From positions 1 through 8,882 of the forward strand of contig CANFNE010000095.1 of NCBI GenBank assembly GCA_947448105.1: a stretch of 8,882 nucleotides of DNA, read 5' to 3'. Positions 6,015 to 8,882 of this stretch are shown here, in pieces (within the stretch, counting starts at the first letter, position 1; each line of letters begins with the position of its first letter). Under the pieces are notes generated by a model, which searched no databases, was not told the origin of the DNA, and saw nothing but the letters and a program-made list of their open reading frames with translations. Made by a program: the position numbers and the translations under genes. Source of the DNA: Burkholderiales bacterium (GTDB taxonomy: Bacteria; Pseudomonadota; Gammaproteobacteria; Burkholderiales; Burkholderiaceae_C).

Positions 6015-8882
6015 ATGACCGATCTTTCCGCCGAATACCAAGCCCTGGCCAACTACCGCCCAACGCAAAAAGTGCGCTTCGTCACCGCTGCGAGCCTGTT
6101 TGACGGCCACGACGCGGCCATCAACATCATGCGCCGCATTCTGCAGGGCATGGGTGCCGAGGTAATTCACCTGGGCCACAACCGCAGCGTAGAAGAAGTG
6201 GTGACGGCAGCCTTGCAGGAAGACGTGCAGGGCATTGCGATGAGCTCTTACCAAGGCGGCCATGTGGAGTATTTCAAGTACATGGTCGACCTGCTCAAAG
6301 CCCGGGGCGGGGCGCACATCAAGGTGTTTGGCGGCGGCGGTGGCGTGATCGTGCCGTCCGAGATTGCCGAGTTGCAAGCCTATGGCGTAACCCGCATTTA
6401 CAGCCCCGAAGACGGCCAAAAAATGGGCCTGGCCGGCATGATCGGCGAGATGGTGATGCGCTGCGACCACGACCTGGCGCCCTACGCCCCTACCGACCTG
6501 AACGCCATCCAAGGCCACACCGACGCCCATTGGCGCGCGCTGGCGCAGTTTTTGACCGTGGTCGAAGCGGGCAAGGTGAGTGACGCCACGCTGCAAACCC
6601 TGCGCGTGCAAGCTGCCGCCACCAAGATTCCCAGCATCGGCATTACCGGCACGGGTGGCGCGGGAAAATCGTCGCTCACCGACGAGCTGATCCGCCGCCT
6701 GCGCCTGGACTGTGGCGACACGCTGCGCATCGCGGTCATCTCAATTGACCCTTCGCGGCGCAAAAGCGGCGGCGCCTTGTTGGGCGACCGCATTCGCATG
6801 AACGCGATTTCGCCCTGGGCGACCACCAAGGGTGCGAAATTTTTCGCCGGGCCGTCCCAAGAAAAATTAGCCCCCTCGGGGGGCAGCGAACCACACGCAG
6901 TGGGGAGTGTGGGGGCAAGAGTCTTTATGCGCAGTCTGGCCACCCGCGACTTTGGCTCCGAAATCAGCCAGGCCTTGCCCGACGTCATTGCCGCCTGCAA
7001 AGTGGCCGGTTTTGATTTGATCGTGGTCGAGACCTCTGGCATCGGCCAGGGCGACGCGGCCATCGTGCCGTTAGTGGACGTGCCGCTGTATGTGATGACG
7101 CCCGAGTTTGGCGCGGCCAGCCAGCTGGAAAAGATTGACATGCTCGACTTTGCCGAGTTTGTCGCCATCAACAAGTTTGACCGCAAGGGTTCGGCAGACG
7201 CGCTGCGCGACGTGGCAAAGCAAGTGCAGCGCAACCGCGAGGCCTGGACCACGCCCATGGAAAGCATGCCCGTGTTTGGCACCATGGCCGCGCGCTTTAA
7301 CGACGACGGTGTGACCGCGCTCTACCAGGCCATGCTGCCCCGCCTGCAAGCCCTGGGCCTGGCCGTACCTGTGCAGCGTCTGCTGCCAGTAGCCGGAGTG
7401 CGCCACAGTAGTAATCAAATGCCTATCGTGCCCGCTGCGCGTACCCGCTATCTGGCCGAGATCAGCGACACGGTGCGCGGCTACAAAAAGCGCGCCCGCG
7501 CCCAGGCGCAGCTTGCCCGCGAGATTCAGCAGTTGCAGGCTGCGGCCGCCATGCTGCAAGTGGGCCGCCCCGCCAAAGCCCGCGCCGCCGAGGCCGCTTT
7601 GGGCTTGGCGCAAGAGCGCGAACACACACAAGACGCCGCCGCCAAAAAGCTGCTGGCCCAGTGGCCTGAAATGCAAAAGGCCTACGCGGGCGACGAATAC
7701 ATCGTCAAAATCCGCGACAAGGAAATCCGCACCGCGCTGACCACCCAGTCCCTCAGCGGCACCACCATCCGCAAGGTCGCGCTGCCCACCTATGAAGACC
7801 ACGGCGAAATCTTGAAGTGGTTGATGCTGGACAACGTGCCCGGCAGCTACCCCTACACCGCCGGCACTTTTGCCTTCAAACGCGAGGGTGAAGACCCGAC
7901 CCGCATGTTTGCCGGCGAGGGCGACGCCTTTCGCACCAACACGCGCTTCAAGCTGCTGAGTTCCGGCATGGCCGCCAAGCGCCTGTCCACCGCCTTTGAC
8001 TCGGTCACGCTCTACGGCAACGACCCGGACCCGCGCCCGGACATTTACGGCAAGGTGGGCAACAGCGGCGTGAGCATTGCCACCATCGACGACATGAAGG
8101 TGCTGTACGGTGGCTTTGATCTGTGCAACCCCAGCACCTCGGTGAGCATGACCATCAACGGCCCGGCGCCAAGTATTTTGGCCATGTTCATGAACACCGC
8201 CATTGACCAGAACATCGACAAGTTCAAAACCGACAACAAGCGCGAACCGACCGACACCGAGACGGCCAAGATCAAGGAATGGGTGCTGGCCAATGTACGC
8301 GGCACGGTGCAGGCCGACATTCTGAAAGAAGACCAGGGCCAGAACACCTGCATCTTCTCCACCGAATTTTCATTGAAGGTGATGGGCGACATTGCGCAGT
8401 ACTTTGTGCACCACGACGTGCGCAACTTTTACAGCGTGTCCATCAGCGGATACCACATCGCCGAAGCCGGCGCCAACCCGATCAGCCAGCTGGCATTCAC
8501 GCTCTCTAACGGCTTCACTTTTGTCGAAGCGTACCTGGCGCGCGGCATGCACATTGACGACTTTGCGCCCAACCTGAGCTTCTTCTTCAGCAACGGCATG
8601 GACCCGGAATACACCGTGATGGGCCGCGTGGCGCGCCGCATCTGGGCGGTGGCCATGAAAGAAAAATACGGCGCCAACGAGCGCAGCCAAAAGCTCAAAT
8701 ACCACATCCAGACCAGCGGGCGCAGCCTGCACGCGCAAGAGATCCAGTTCAACGACATCCGCACCACGCTGCAGGCGCTGATTGCGATTTACGACAACTG
8801 TAATTCGCTGCACACCAACGCCTTCGACGAAGCGATCACCACGCCGACCGAAGACAGCGTACGCCGGGCGATGGCGATTCAG
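6015..8882 (+). CDS. icmF: fused isobutyryl-CoA mutase with G-protein chaperone, 5' part
   Basis: The first 956 codons of IcmF, running off the window end; roughly 150 residues are probably missing. IcmF interconverts isobutyryl-CoA and n-butyryl-CoA using adenosylcobalamin. Domain order is typical. The N-terminal B12 domain has LFDGHDAAINIMRRIL, with His32 as cobalt ligand. The MeaB-like GTPase domain has Walker A GTGGAGKSS (212-220), SIDPSRRKSGGALLGDRIRM (243-262), VVETSGIGQGD (337-347) and NKFD (386-389). A helical linker rich in Ala/Gln/Arg follows (about 490-560). The mutase TIM barrel then has SYPYTAGTFAFKREGEDPTRMF written across its start, the EDQGQNTCIFSTEF segment and SISGYHIAEAG with the catalytic His. 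Phe in GTFAF and Gln in GQNT fit isobutyryl-CoA rather than methylmalonyl-CoA specificity (recalled alignment). Oddity: about 33 extra residues near 269-301. Shine-Dalgarno is weak; an in-frame ATG at 5988 is an alternative start. Confidence 0.93.
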   Translation, partial: MTDLSAEYQALANYRPTQKVRFVTAASLFDGHDAAINIMRRILQGMGAEVIHLGHNRSVEEVVTAALQEDVQGIAMSSYQGGHVEYFKYMVDLLKARGGAHIKVFGGGGGVIVPSEIAELQAYGVTRIYSPEDGQKMGLAGMIGEMVMRCDHDLAPYAPTDLNAIQGHTDAHWRALAQFLTVVEAGKVSDATLQTLRVQAAATKIPSIGITGTGGAGKSSLTDELIRRLRLDCGDTLRIAVISIDPSRRKSGGALLGDRIRMNAISPWATTKGAKFFAGPSQEKLAPSGGSEPHAVGSVGARVFMRSLATRDFGSEISQALPDVIAACKVAGFDLIVVETSGIGQGDAAIVPLVDVPLYVMTPEFGAASQLEKIDMLDFAEFVAINKFDRKGSADALRDVAKQVQRNREAWTTPMESMPVFGTMAARFNDDGVTALYQAMLPRLQALGLAVPVQRLLPVAGVRHSSNQMPIVPAARTRYLAEISDTVRGYKKRARAQAQLAREIQQLQAAAAMLQVGRPAKARAAEAALGLAQEREHTQDAAAKKLLAQWPEMQKAYAGDEYIVKIRDKEIRTALTTQSLSGTTIRKVALPTYEDHGEILKWLMLDNVPGSYPYTAGTFAFKREGEDPTRMFAGEGDAFRTNTRFKLLSSGMAAKRLSTAFDSVTLYGNDPDPRPDIYGKVGNSGVSIATIDDMKVLYGGFDLCNPSTSVSMTINGPAPSILAMFMNTAIDQNIDKFKTDNKREPTDTETAKIKEWVLANVRGTVQADILKEDQGQNTCIFSTEFSLKVMGDIAQYFVHHDVRNFYSVSISGYHIAEAGANPISQLAFTLSNGFTFVEAYLARGMHIDDFAPNLSFFFSNGMDPEYTVMGRVARRIWAVAMKEKYGANERSQKLKYHIQTSGRSLHAQEIQFNDIRTTLQALIAIYDNCNSLHTNAFDEAITTPTEDSVRRAMAIQ
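6852..6917 (+). repeat. REP-like palindromic repeat inside icmF
   Basis: This G/C-rich block has two adjoining inverted repeats: GCCCCC (6870-6875) with GGGGGC (6879-6884) around a 3-nt loop, and CCACAC (6891-6896) with GTGTGG (6907-6912). The first arm can also pair with GGGGGC at 6911-6916, closing the whole unit. I recognise the pattern (AGCCCCCTCGGGGGGCAGCG, then GTGTGGGGGC) as a dispersed intergenic repeat of Comamonadaceae genomes, from memory. Here it is in the icmF reading frame and accounts for about residues 280-301 of the protein, carrying TTA and AGA codons that are rare in this GC-rich setting. Boundaries are approximate. Confidence 0.7.

Noticed and set aside
6878..6915. G-quadruplex in the icmF insert
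   Set aside because: Only three separated G-runs of at least four are present, so a canonical four-run quadruplex is not supported. Hairpin pairing explains the G-richness.
6819..6917. A frameshift or assembly error as explanation of the icmF extra segment
   Set aside because: The same frame is conserved on both sides, and the segment has organised inverted repeats of a recognisable repeat type. A net in-frame insertion is simpler.
5931..7802. Minus-strand open frames opposite icmF (5931-6611, 6482-7285, 7071-7802)
   Set aside because: All lie opposite strongly conserved IcmF domains. Their translations are composition-driven and have no start signals.

Overview
The window looks like chromosomal DNA of a GC-rich betaproteobacterium, most likely Burkholderiales/Comamonadaceae (Rhodoferax, Polaromonas or Acidovorax type). 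The grounds are the style of the RpoA and L17 sequences, a type III pantothenate kinase, a fused isobutyryl-CoA mutase, and a G/C-rich palindromic repeat that I remember from Comamonadaceae genomes. This placement comes from recognition, not from a database search.

Positions 1-1176 are the translation/transcription end of the window: the 3' part of rpoA (RNA polymerase alpha subunit), rplQ (ribosomal protein L17), an initiator tRNA-fMet only 18 nt after rplQ, and a strong intrinsic terminator. These probably form the end of the alpha ribosomal-protein operon. A small three-helix DUF2721 membrane protein gene (1191-1640) follows, and its ribosome binding site directly touches the T-tract of the terminator.

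Positions 1699-5091 hold two divergent metabolic genes. On the minus strand is a solitary cytoplasmic molybdopterin oxidoreductase with an N-terminal [4Fe-4S] motif. On the plus strand is an M20D amidohydrolase of the hippuricase / N-acyl-amino-acid hydrolase type. They share a 102-bp gap with a short inverted repeat. No partner subunits for the molybdoenzyme are visible.

Positions 5113-8882 hold coaX (type III pantothenate kinase, minus strand, first committed step of CoA synthesis) and, divergently, icmF (fused B12-dependent isobutyryl-CoA mutase with its own G-protein chaperone, cut off by the window end after 956 codons). A near-perfect 22-bp palindrome built of three ACGT tetramers at 6-bp intervals lies in the 131-bp gap between them. 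It is the best operator candidate in the window and resembles what I remember of the MerR-family LiuR sites of fatty-acid and branched-chain amino-acid catabolism.

The most unusual signal is inside icmF. Between the G-domain motif GDRIRMNAI and the strand VFMRSLATR, where family members have only a few residues, there are about 33 extra residues. They are encoded by a G/C-rich double-hairpin sequence that looks like a dispersed intergenic palindromic repeat. It appears to have inserted in frame into a conserved metabolic gene and to be translated, in the manner of the Rickettsia palindromic elements. The rest of the window is ordinary housekeeping or metabolic DNA; I see no CRISPR array, insertion sequence, phage or defence system.
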